Origin: Sva-07 sp031398325
GTDB lineage: Bacteria; Actinomycetota; Acidimicrobiia; Acidimicrobiales; Ilumatobacteraceae
Direction of reading: 5' to 3'
DNA: 9,539 nt
Assembly (NCBI GenBank): GCA_031398325.1
Contig: JANNNB010000096.1
Location: 1 to 9,539, forward strand
The position numbers and the translations under genes were made by a program. A model generated the notes under the pieces. The model saw only the letters and a list, made by a program, of their open reading frames with translations, searched no databases and was not told where the DNA came from. The number at the start of each line of letters is the position of its first letter. Position 1 is the stretch's first letter. Shown one piece after another: positions 1 through 5,279 of the stretch.

Positions 1-2
1 GG

Positions 3-224
3 CCGTTTCAAGTTCTCGACGAGTTGGGGGGCGGGGGGGGTAACCCCCCCCCCACCCCGGGGAAAACCCCAACGTTGGGGGCCGCCCCCGCCCCCCGGGG
101 CCCCCCCAAACGGGCCACCGAGTTAACCCGCCACCACCCCAACAACATCGGCAAGCACACCCCCGCCGGCACCGGCATGATGCCCGGGCCGTTTCGCGGC
201 AGCAGTTCGCTGGTGATCAGGTGA
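3..224 (+). CDS. 3' end of an unidentified gene, N-terminal part missing or corrupted
   Basis: The frame reading codons from position 3 stays open to a TGA at 222-224. Over the last ~37 codons (about 114-224) nearly every third base is G or C and the protein looks ordinary (it contains HHPNNIGKHTPAGTG and ends FRGSSSLVIR), which suggests a real coding tail. Between about 25 and 115 the DNA breaks into homopolymer runs of C, G and A, and the translation becomes Pro/Gly-rich in every frame, so frame continuity there cannot be trusted. I do not recognise the protein family. It ends 9 nt before the stop of the convergent Tat-exported protein gene. It could also be noncoding; the start is outside the window or lost in the bad stretch. 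Confidence 0.35.
   Translation, partial: PFQVLDELGGGGGNPPPTPGKTPTLGAAPAPRGPPKRATELTRHHPNNIGKHTPAGTGMMPGPFRGSSSLVIR
25..115. other. Homopolymer-rich low-complexity stretch, probable assembly or base-calling artefact
   Basis: Runs of 6-10 G or C follow each other, including blocks in which four C, four G, four A and four C stand in succession. Nothing similar occurs in the other 9.4 kb, which is equally GC-rich but has normal base mixing. It lies at the very edge of the window and interrupts what looks like coding sequence. An error-prone contig end is the simplest reading; a true low-complexity region is the alternative. Confidence 0.6.
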
Positions 225-233
225 TCACGTGGG

Positions 234-1448
234 TCAGGACAAGTAGCCCATGACGTCGATGATCACGTCAGTGGCGTCGAACGCGTACACCTTGATCGTG
301 CCGGTGGCACTGACGCCGATGGTCAGGCCGTTGGCGATCACCTGTGTGCCGACGCCCCAGTTGATGCTCGATGCATTCGGCCGTGCCGCATCGGCGGTCG
401 CACCGTTGAAGACCGTGAGGAAGCCGCTGAGGGTCGGCTCGTTGACGGTGAGGTTGATCAGCACCCCTCGCGCACCGGCCGGCAGGTCGGTGAACTGTGT
501 GAGGTCGATGAGCCTGGTCTCACCCTTCGCGAAACGGCCCTTGTTCGGGTTCGCCGGAGCGTTTCCCGGACGCGAATCGAATGCTCGCTGCGGGTCGGTG
601 AACAGGGTGGTCTGGTTGGTCAGCCGAGCGAAGTTCTCGCCGTCGGCACGGTTGAGGTAGAGGTCGCCGGCGCCGTCGACATAGAGCTCGCCGAGCAGGT
701 GGCCGGCCCCCGTTGGCGGTCCGGCCGGAGCGGTGCTCGACTGGATGAGACGGAGATGGGCCTTGCCGCCGATGAACTCGCCGCCGTAGCCGGCAGCCGA
801 AACACCACCGATGCCGGCACCGATGCCGCCGTGGCGACCCCAGGTGGCGGCCTGGACATTGGGTCCACCCGCGCCGTCCTGGGCGTTGGCGGGCGTGTCG
901 CCTGCGATGGAGTGACCGGCACCGGCCGTGACGCCCTTGATGGCGTGGCTGCCGTTCGTCGGCTTGGTGATCAGACCGAGCACACCGTTGCCGGTGCCGG
1001 CGAGCGGGACATTGTCCGCGGCATTCTCGCCCTCCGCGCCGGGGCCGGCGCCGAGGTGGCGCCCCCATGTGGCGGCGCGGGTGTTGTCGAGCTTGGAGTT
1101 CACGCCGGCGATCGCGTGGCCGTCACCGGCGGTGGTTCCGAGAATGGAATGGCTGCCGTTGGTCGCGCTGGGGATCACACCCTTGATCGCGTTGGCAGGC
1201 CCGGCGATGGGAGCGTTGGCGGTGTCGTTCGTCAACGTCGTCACCGTTGCTCCGGTGAAGGTGCCGCCGACGAGCACCGCGTCGCCGTCGGCGGCGGATG
1301 CCCGGTTGCCGCTCGCGACCACGGCCGCGCCGGCGATGCCGGCCCCGGCCAGCGTCAGCGCGAGCCGACGGTTGATCGGCGCACGGGCCTCACCGGGTGG
1401 GGTCTCCTCGGGGTTGCTGTCCGTTGTCGGATGGTTCGTCTCGGTCAT
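234..1448 (-). CDS. Tat-exported glycine-rich repeat protein with C-terminal beta module
   Basis: This 404-residue protein of unknown function is predicted to be exported. A polar N-region is followed by a twin-arginine (INRRLALTL, residues 25-33), a hydrophobic stretch (about 31-46) and an ASA cleavage site near residue 52, which together suggest Tat export. Residues 86-141 and 154-214 form two imperfect repeats, each with TNGSH, TAGxGHxIAG and AATWGRH. A segment GGEFIGGKAHLRL (222-234) and GELYVDGAGDLYLN (253-266) follows, of the type seen in many actinobacterial secreted and tail-fibre-like proteins. Residues 285-404 are one beta module (RAFDSR 288-293, GFLTVF 342-347, SSINW 360-364, GTIKVYAF 383-390, VIIDVMGYL 395-403) like those in the divergent neighbour. 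The start at 1448 is chosen because GAGAGG sits 6 nt upstream; the upstream in-frame start at 1559 adds 37 residues before the signal peptide. Export is well supported, function is not. Confidence 0.85.
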   Translation of the reverse strand: MTETNHPTTDSNPEETPPGEARAPINRRLALTLAGAGIAGAAVVASGNRASAADGDAVLVGGTFTGATVTTLTNDTANAPIAGPANAIKGVIPSATNGSHSILGTTAGDGHAIAGVNSKLDNTRAATWGRHLGAGPGAEGENAADNVPLAGTGNGVLGLITKPTNGSHAIKGVTAGAGHSIAGDTPANAQDGAGGPNVQAATWGRHGGIGAGIGGVSAAGYGGEFIGGKAHLRLIQSSTAPAGPPTGAGHLLGELYVDGAGDLYLNRADGENFARLTNQTTLFTDPQRAFDSRPGNAPANPNKGRFAKGETRLIDLTQFTDLPAGARGVLINLTVNEPTLSGFLTVFNGATADAARPNASSINWGVGTQVIANGLTIGVSATGTIKVYAFDATDVIIDVMGYLS

Positions 1449-1454
1449 GGTGGG

Positions 1455-1460
1455 CCTCTC
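1455..1460 (-). promoter_or_regulatory. Ribosome binding site that fixes the Tat protein start
   Basis: On the minus strand GAGAGG is followed by a 6-nt spacer and ATG. This places the start directly before a proper Tat signal peptide and rules against the longer in-frame reading. Confidence 0.7.
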
Positions 1461-1650
1461 GGATCGTTTGACGGAATTGGCGGTCCCAGAAAGGGAGGAG
1501 AGCGCCTCGAGCGAAGGGCCCGCCCCCGCCTCGCCGAGACCACCACCCGTTGTTCGCACGCAGGTGCCGATCGGATCAACTCGGTATCAGGGGGAACTCT
1601 GAGTACTCACGATCGACAGTGCTGCTCGCGCAGCTCTCGCCACCTTCGAC

Positions 1651-1656
1651 AAGGAG
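1651..1656 (+). promoter_or_regulatory. Ribosome binding site of the choice-of-anchor L gene
   Basis: AAGGAG stands 6 nt before the ATG at 1663, a near-perfect Shine-Dalgarno that fixes the start just before a Sec signal peptide. Confidence 0.75.
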
Positions 1657-1662
1657 ATCGCC

Positions 1663-3540
1663 ATGCACCATCGCTTCATCCGCCGGATCGGGTCAGCCGC
1701 CGCCGTGCTCGTATCGTTCGGCGCGGTCTGGGTCAGTAGTGCGCCTGTCCAGGCAGCGACGTGGAACGTTCGTGACCTGAACCAGCCCGGGGTCACCGCG
1801 TTGGCGCTCGCCCAGGAGATCGCCGGCCCCGGCGTCACCGTGGTCAGCGCATCGTTCACCGGCGACAACCGGCAGGGCGGCCTGTTTGCCGGCGCCGGCG
1901 TGGTCGACGCGGTCGGTGTGTCCGACGGGGTGGTCCTGTCGAGTGGCAAGGTCGCCGACGTCGTCGGTCCGAACTCGTCCGGGGGCAAGAGCACCGGCTT
2001 CGGCACGCCGGGCGACACCTTCCTGAACTCGCTCGTCGCCCCGCTCACCACCCGTGATGCTGCGGTGCTCGACATGACGTTCGTCCCCGTCTCGACGGAC
2101 CTCCAGATCAACTACGTGTTCGCGTCGGAGGAGTACCGCGAGTACGTCGACTCCAGCTTCAACGACGTGTTCGCCTTCCAGGTCAACGGTACGAACTGCG
2201 CAACCGTGGCCACCACTACCGGGACACCAGAACCGGTGTCGATCAACACGATCAACGACCACAAGAACGAACAGATCTACATCGACAACCCCGAATCGTC
2301 GGCGCCGTTCGACACCCAGTTCGACGGGTTCACCCAGGTGCTCACCTGCTTCGCCACCGTCACGCCAGGCGTCAACAACACGTTGCGCCTGGCCGTGGCC
2401 GACACGAGTGACACGATCCTCGACGCTGCGGTCTTTCTCGAGTCGTCCGGAGTGACCTCGACGCCGAAGACGAAGTACACGCCGCTCGCCCAGCCCGTGC
2501 GGGCCTTCGACTCCCGCACGGTGCCCGGAGCTGTCAAGGTGCAGGGAGGCACGTCGGTCACGATCCCCATGGCCGGTCTGCACGGGGTACCCGCCGATGC
2601 GGTCTCGGTCGCGCTGAACGTCACCGCTGACGCCGCAGATGCCGCTGGCTTCCTGACCGTCTACCCCGGTACGGATCCGCTGCCCACCGCGTCGAACGTC
2701 AACTACCGGGCGGGCGGCGCCGATCCGAACCTGGTCGTGGCGAAACTCGGGACCGATGGCACGATCAAGGTGTTCAGCGACCAGACGACCAACGTGATCG
2801 TCGACGTGTTCGGGTACTTCTCGACGACCGCCGCCAATGGTTTCATTCCGGTCACGCCGGCGCGGCTCATCGACACCCGGAGCGGGGCGAAGCCGGGAGC
2901 AGGCCAGGTCGTCACCTTCCAGGTCGCCGGCCTCGCCGGCGTGCCGAGCGACGCACCATCGGTGGTGTTGAACCTGACGCTCGACCAGCCGGCAGCTGCG
3001 GGTTGGGCAGCGGTGTACGCCAGCGGAGCGCCCGTGCCGGCGACGTCGAACGTGAACGTCGGAGTCGGTGAGACACGCCCGAACGTCGTGTTCGCTCCTG
3101 TGGGAGCAGATGGCAAGGTCAGCGTGTACCTCGACACGAGCGCTCACGTGATCGCTGACGTGTCCGGTTACTACTCGACGGCGAGCACCGCAGAACTGTT
3201 CAAGCCGGTGAAGCCCAAGCGGATCATCGACACGCGACCTGCGGGGGTGCGTATCGCGGCGGGCGGCACGCTCGACGTGAAGGTGACCGACATCGCCGGC
3301 GTACCGTCGACGGCGACGGCCGTCGTCCTCAACGTGACCGCCACCGACGCCCAGGCGTCGGGCTACCTGACCGTCTACCCGTTCAACGTCGGGCTGCCCC
3401 CGTCGTCGAACGTCAACTTCGTCGCCGGCCAGTCGATCCCGAACGTGGTCGTGAGCGGCGTTTCACCCGACGGGCGGGTGAAGATCTTCGCCAGCGCCTC
3501 GACGCACGTGATCGTCGACGTCGCCGGCTGGTTCGGCTGA
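1663..3540 (+). CDS. Secreted choice-of-anchor L domain protein with three C-terminal beta modules
   Basis: This 625-residue protein has a Sec-type signal peptide: basic MHHRFIRR, a hydrophobic core to about residue 27, and VQA cleavage after residue 31. Residues about 40-262 match the choice-of-anchor L domain: a DGVVLSSG segment (88-95), DAAVLDMTFVP (132-142), YVFASEEY (151-158), FNDVFAF (166-172), DGFTQVL (221-227), AVADTSD (244-250) and AAVFLESSG (255-263). Its only two cysteines (179 and 229) both lie in this domain and could form a disulfide. Three modules of about 112 residues follow (272-386, 394-504, 513-625). Proteins with this domain usually end in one of several cell-surface anchors; here no LPXTG, PEP-CTERM or C-terminal membrane helix is seen and the chain stops at the end of module 3. 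It is probably released or held non-covalently at the surface. No enzymatic motif was seen, so the role (adhesion, matrix or glycan binding) is open. A hairpin at 3593-3633 may end the transcript. Confidence 0.9.
   Translation: MHHRFIRRIGSAAAVLVSFGAVWVSSAPVQAATWNVRDLNQPGVTALALAQEIAGPGVTVVSASFTGDNRQGGLFAGAGVVDAVGVSDGVVLSSGKVADVVGPNSSGGKSTGFGTPGDTFLNSLVAPLTTRDAAVLDMTFVPVSTDLQINYVFASEEYREYVDSSFNDVFAFQVNGTNCATVATTTGTPEPVSINTINDHKNEQIYIDNPESSAPFDTQFDGFTQVLTCFATVTPGVNNTLRLAVADTSDTILDAAVFLESSGVTSTPKTKYTPLAQPVRAFDSRTVPGAVKVQGGTSVTIPMAGLHGVPADAVSVALNVTADAADAAGFLTVYPGTDPLPTASNVNYRAGGADPNLVVAKLGTDGTIKVFSDQTTNVIVDVFGYFSTTAANGFIPVTPARLIDTRSGAKPGAGQVVTFQVAGLAGVPSDAPSVVLNLTLDQPAAAGWAAVYASGAPVPATSNVNVGVGETRPNVVFAPVGADGKVSVYLDTSAHVIADVSGYYSTASTAELFKPVKPKRIIDTRPAGVRIAAGGTLDVKVTDIAGVPSTATAVVLNVTATDAQASGYLTVYPFNVGLPPSSNVNFVAGQSIPNVVVSGVSPDGRVKIFASASTHVIVDVAGWFG
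2476..3537 (+). repeat. Three tandem copies of a ~112-residue extracellular beta module
   Basis: Each copy follows the same plan: VRAFDSR / ARLIDTR / KRIIDTR at its start; a Gly-Val-Pro segment leading to ALNVT / VLNLT / VLNVT; FLTVY / WAAVY / YLTVY; SNVNY / SNVNV / SNVNF; PNLVV / PNVVF / PNVVV; then GTIKVF / GKVSVY / GRVKIF and a closing VIVDVFGYF / VIADVSGYY / VIVDVAGWF. The copies are clearly diverged at the protein level, so the duplications are old. The fourth relative is the C-terminus of the divergent Tat-exported protein. I recognise this as a recurring module of actinobacterial secreted proteins but cannot name its family with certainty. Confidence 0.85.
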
Positions 3541-3592
3541 TGTAGACGAACACCGGCCTGACCCGGTCACCTCGCTCCCCATCGCCGGCCAC

Positions 3593-3633
3593 GGCGTGAA
3601 CAATGTGCACGGGCAACGCACATTGTTCACGCC
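3593..3633. terminator. Perfect 16-bp hairpin downstream of the secreted-protein gene
   Basis: The arms GGCGTGAACAATGTGC (3593-3608) and GCACATTGTTCACGCC (3618-3633) are exact complements around a 9-nt loop. It lies 52 nt after the stop at 3538-3540 and before rpsL. No T-tract follows in either direction, so it would be a U-less terminator of the kind proposed for actinobacteria. The stem core AACAATGT is AT-rich for this genome, which is unusual for a terminator; a protein-binding palindrome or dispersed repeat is the alternative. Confidence 0.5.
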
Positions 3634-3649
3634 ATCGGTGGTGGGGGCG

Positions 3650-3678
3650 TTGCGCGTTGGGCGGGGTGCTCATAGCCT
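3650..3678 (+). promoter_or_regulatory. Possible promoter of rpsL-rpsG
   Basis: TTGCGC (3650-3655) and TAGCCT (3673-3678) are 17 bp apart. The second fits the actinobacterial TANNNT -10 pattern; the first matches TTGACA only in its TTG. Transcription would begin around 3685, giving a leader of about 125 nt that contains two hairpins. This is a pattern match only. Confidence 0.3.
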
Positions 3679-3707
3679 TTCGGGGCTGCAGCAATGCATT
3701 GTCCTCT

Positions 3708-3749
3708 CACCGGGCATCCCGGTGTATGGCGGGCGGGCTCGACCCGCCC
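3708..3749 (+). promoter_or_regulatory. Two adjacent perfect hairpins in the rpsL leader
   Basis: CACCGGG (3708-3714) pairs with CCCGGTG (3718-3724) around CAT. Six bases later GGGCGGG (3731-3737) pairs with CCCGCCC (3743-3749) around CTCGA. Both stems are 7 bp and entirely perfect. They end 62 nt before the rpsL start and would lie in its 5' leader if the promoter at 3650-3678 is right. No T-tract follows the second stem. They may act as a leader control element or only as RNA structure; GC-rich DNA forms short stems easily. Confidence 0.4.
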
Positions 3750-3811
3750 AACTCACCACATTCCGTCGGCCGTGGTGCCGCCGGAGCGACCAGACGAACG
3801 AGGTTTCATTC

Positions 3812-4183
3812 GTGCCAACAATTCAACAGCTCGTCCGTCAGGGTCGAAGCTCCAAGGTCACCAAGTCGAAGACGCCGGCGCTCAAGGGCTCGCCGCAGCG
3901 TCGTGGCGTGTGCACCCGCGTGTACACGACCACTCCGAAGAAGCCGAACTCCGCGCTCCGCAAGGTTGCTCGTGTTCGTCTGAACTCCGGAATCGAAGTC
4001 ACCGCCTACATCCCGGGCGAGGGGCACAACCTGCAGGAGCACTCCATCGTGCTCGTGCGCGGTGGCCGCGTTCGCGACCTCCCCGGTGTGCGCTACAAGA
4101 TCATTCGCGGCGCGCTCGATGCCGTTGGTGTGAAGAACCGTAAGCAGTCTCGTAGCCGCTACGGCGCCAAGAAAGAAAAGTGA
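3812..4183 (+). CDS. rpsL: 30S ribosomal protein S12
   Basis: This 123-residue protein is S12 of the decoding centre, which helps check codon-anticodon pairing and is the target region of streptomycin. The signature TTTPKKPNSALRKV (39-52), GEGHNLQEHS (69-78) and the PGVRY segment (91-95) are all intact. Translation starts at GTG, giving the usual MPTIQQLVR; GAGG lies 8 nt upstream. The open frame continues upstream to 3596 but that part covers the hairpin region and is not S12-like. Lys43 is kept, while position 88 is Arg (CGC at 4073-4075) in GGRVRDLPG, where most bacteria have Lys. Asp89, the residue methylthiolated by RimO in some bacteria, is present. rpsG follows after 8 nt. Confidence 0.98.
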   Translation: MPTIQQLVRQGRSSKVTKSKTPALKGSPQRRGVCTRVYTTTPKKPNSALRKVARVRLNSGIEVTAYIPGEGHNLQEHSIVLVRGGRVRDLPGVRYKIIRGALDAVGVKNRKQSRSRYGAKKEK

Positions 4184-4191
4184 GCTGAGTC

Positions 4192-4668
4192 ATGCCTCGT
4201 AAAGGTCCTGCACCGCGGCGTGAACTCGTCGCAGACCCGATGTACAAGTCGGTCCTCGTCACTCAACTCGTCAACAAGGTCATGCTGCACGGCAAGCGCA
4301 CCGTGGCCGAAAAGATCGTCTACGACGCGATGGAGATCATCCAGAGCAAGCTCGAAGGTGAAGACATGGCGATCGACACCGTCAAGCGGGCGATCGACAA
4401 CGTCAAGCCGCCGCTCGAGGTCCGTAGCCGTCGCGTCGGTGGCGCCACGTACCAGGTGCCGGTCGAAGTCCGGCCGCGCCGTGCGACCACGCTGTCGATC
4501 CGTTGGATCGTCGACTACTCGCGTGCTCGTCGCGAAAAGACGATGGCCCAGTGCCTCGCCAACGAACTGCTCGATGCCGCCAATGGACTGGGCGCCGCGA
4601 TGAAGAAGCGCGACGACATCCAGAAGATGGCCGAGTCGAACAAGGCGTTCGCCCACTACCGCTGGTGA
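4192..4668 (+). CDS. rpsG: 30S ribosomal protein S7
   Basis: This 158-residue protein is S7, an assembly protein that binds the 3' major domain of 16S rRNA and touches the E site; in E. coli it also represses its own operon by binding the rpsL-rpsG spacer. Family marks are MPRKGPAPRR at the start, VNKVMLHGKRTVAEKIVY (27-44), RRVGGATYQVPVEVRPRR (80-97), the RARREK segment (111-116) and the ending AFAHYRW. Length matches the family. The spacer to rpsL is only 8 nt (4184-4191) with a weak Shine-Dalgarno, so translational coupling to rpsL is likely. That spacer is too short to hold an E. coli-type S7 operator by itself. A strong terminator begins 15 nt after the stop; fusA and tuf do not follow. 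Confidence 0.98.
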   Translation: MPRKGPAPRRELVADPMYKSVLVTQLVNKVMLHGKRTVAEKIVYDAMEIIQSKLEGEDMAIDTVKRAIDNVKPPLEVRSRRVGGATYQVPVEVRPRRATTLSIRWIVDYSRARREKTMAQCLANELLDAANGLGAAMKKRDDIQKMAESNKAFAHYRW

Positions 4669-4683
4669 CGCTCTGAAGGTTGC

Positions 4684-4718
4684 CCCCCGCACGGTGCGCA
4701 ATGCGCACCGTGCGGGGG
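4684..4718 (+). terminator. Strong factor-independent terminator of rpsL-rpsG
   Basis: CCCCCGCACGGTGCGC (4684-4699) pairs perfectly with GCGCACCGTGCGGGGG (4703-4718) around an AAT loop: 16 bp, GC-rich, 15 nt after the rpsG stop. The pairing can extend past one bulged C. Only a short TTT (4722-4724) follows, as is common in high-GC genomes. It should end transcription before the CBS-protein gene. Confidence 0.88.
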
Positions 4719-4764
4719 CACTTTCGCGTTCGGGGACATGCGCTCCGGAATCGCCGTGGGTCGC

Positions 4765-4800
4765 CGATTCACTTGTGCACTGTCGATTCACTTGTGCACT
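4765..4800 (+). repeat. Tandem direct repeat of a 17-mer, period 19 bp
   Basis: CGATTCACTTGTGCACT occurs at 4765-4781 and, without mismatch, at 4784-4800, separated by GT. The second copy ends 40 nt before the CBS-protein start. Each copy holds the palindrome GTGCAC and is AT-richer than its surroundings. A TAGGGT, fitting the TANNNT -10 pattern, overlaps the end of copy 2 (4800-4805), so the repeats would lie across a promoter. A pair of regulator sites is plausible; a small local duplication is the alternative. Confidence 0.6.
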
Positions 4801-4826
4801 AGGGTGCCGCCGGGGGACACGTCCAC

Positions 4827-4834
4827 GAGAGGGG
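4827..4834 (+). promoter_or_regulatory. Ribosome binding site of the CBS-protein gene
   Basis: GAGAGGGG stands 6 nt before ATG 4841. This decides the start over the longer in-frame reading from 4694, which would run through the terminator and the direct repeats. Confidence 0.75.
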
Positions 4835-4840
4835 TACTCG

Positions 4841-5278
4841 ATGAACGTTCAGGCCATCCTGAGCCGCAAGGGCACTGCAGTTGCGACGGTGCAACCCGAC
4901 GCGACATTGGCGCAGGCCACCGCATCGCTGCGCGATCACGGAATCGGCGCGTTGGTGGTGAGCGCGAACGGGCGCACCATCGATGGGATCCTGTCCGAGC
5001 GCGATGTCGTGCGTGCACTCGCGGCGCACGGTGGTTCGACGCTCGGGCGTGAGGTGGCGTCCGCAATGTCGGCCAACGTGGTGGTTTGTCAGTGTGAGGA
5101 CACCGTCGACCAGCTCATGGCGATGATGACCGATCGTCGGATCCGCCACCTGCCCGTGCTCGACACACACGCCGAGTTGGCGGGGATCATCTCCATCGGC
5201 GATGTCGTGAAGGCGCGGCTCGGCGAACTCGAGCTCGAGAACAATCAGCTCCACGACTACATCCAGGGTCGAGCGTGA
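4841..5278 (+). CDS. Tandem CBS-domain protein
   Basis: This 145-residue soluble protein is built almost only of two CBS domains, at about residues 1-61 and 72-127. Each ends in the typical motif: GILSERDVVRAL (49-60) and GIISIGDVVKARL (115-127); GIGALVV (34-40) and RRIRHLPVLD (99-108) are the matching strands. A short charged helix (128-145, LELENNQLHDYI) closes the chain. CBS pairs form a module (Bateman) that commonly binds adenosine nucleotides, and stand-alone proteins of this size are often dimers acting as energy or stress sensors. No attached catalytic or channel domain is present, so the partner is unknown. Transcription probably starts afresh after the rpsG terminator, near the 17-mer repeats. 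The next gene begins 1 nt after its stop. The family call is firm, the ligand and role are inferred. Confidence 0.93.
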   Translation: MNVQAILSRKGTAVATVQPDATLAQATASLRDHGIGALVVSANGRTIDGILSERDVVRALAAHGGSTLGREVASAMSANVVVCQCEDTVDQLMAMMTDRRIRHLPVLDTHAELAGIISIGDVVKARLGELELENNQLHDYIQGRA

Positions 5279-5279
5279 G

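Larger units (their letters stand above)
1449..1662. other. Divergent intergenic region between two exported-protein genes
   Basis: These 214 bp must hold the promoters of both neighbours. Each end carries a good ribosome binding site. Small palindromes occur (GAGTACTC at 1601-1608, CCGATCGG around 1568-1575) but are too short to call operators. I could not find a convincing -35/-10 pair in either direction. Confidence 0.5.

Noticed and set aside
214..230. Two GTGATCA words in tandem with the palindrome GTGATCAC
   Set aside because: Too short and partly within the coding tail; no promoter next to it, and it lies between two convergent gene ends.
250..269. Inverted repeat TGACGT...ACGTCA with an 8-nt loop
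   Set aside because: It falls in the codons for the conserved VIIDVMG segment of the module; repeated Asp-Val codons explain it.
1449..1559. Longer start for the Tat-exported protein
   Set aside because: It would put 37 extra residues before the signal peptide, while the start at 1448 has a well-placed GAGAGG.
1593..1620. GGAAC-like ECF sigma -35 box before the choice-of-anchor L gene
   Set aside because: No matching CGTT/CGTC -10 is found at the expected 16-17 nt spacing.
1693..3147. A 484-codon open frame on the minus strand
   Set aside because: It is the antisense of the secreted choice-of-anchor L protein, with low-complexity Arg/Val/Asp/His composition typical of the shadow of a GC-rich gene, and no recognisable domain.
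3596..3811. Upstream extension of the S12 frame by 72 residues
   Set aside because: It starts inside the perfect palindrome and crosses two hairpins; S12 proteins begin at PTIQQL, and GAGG precedes the GTG at 3812.
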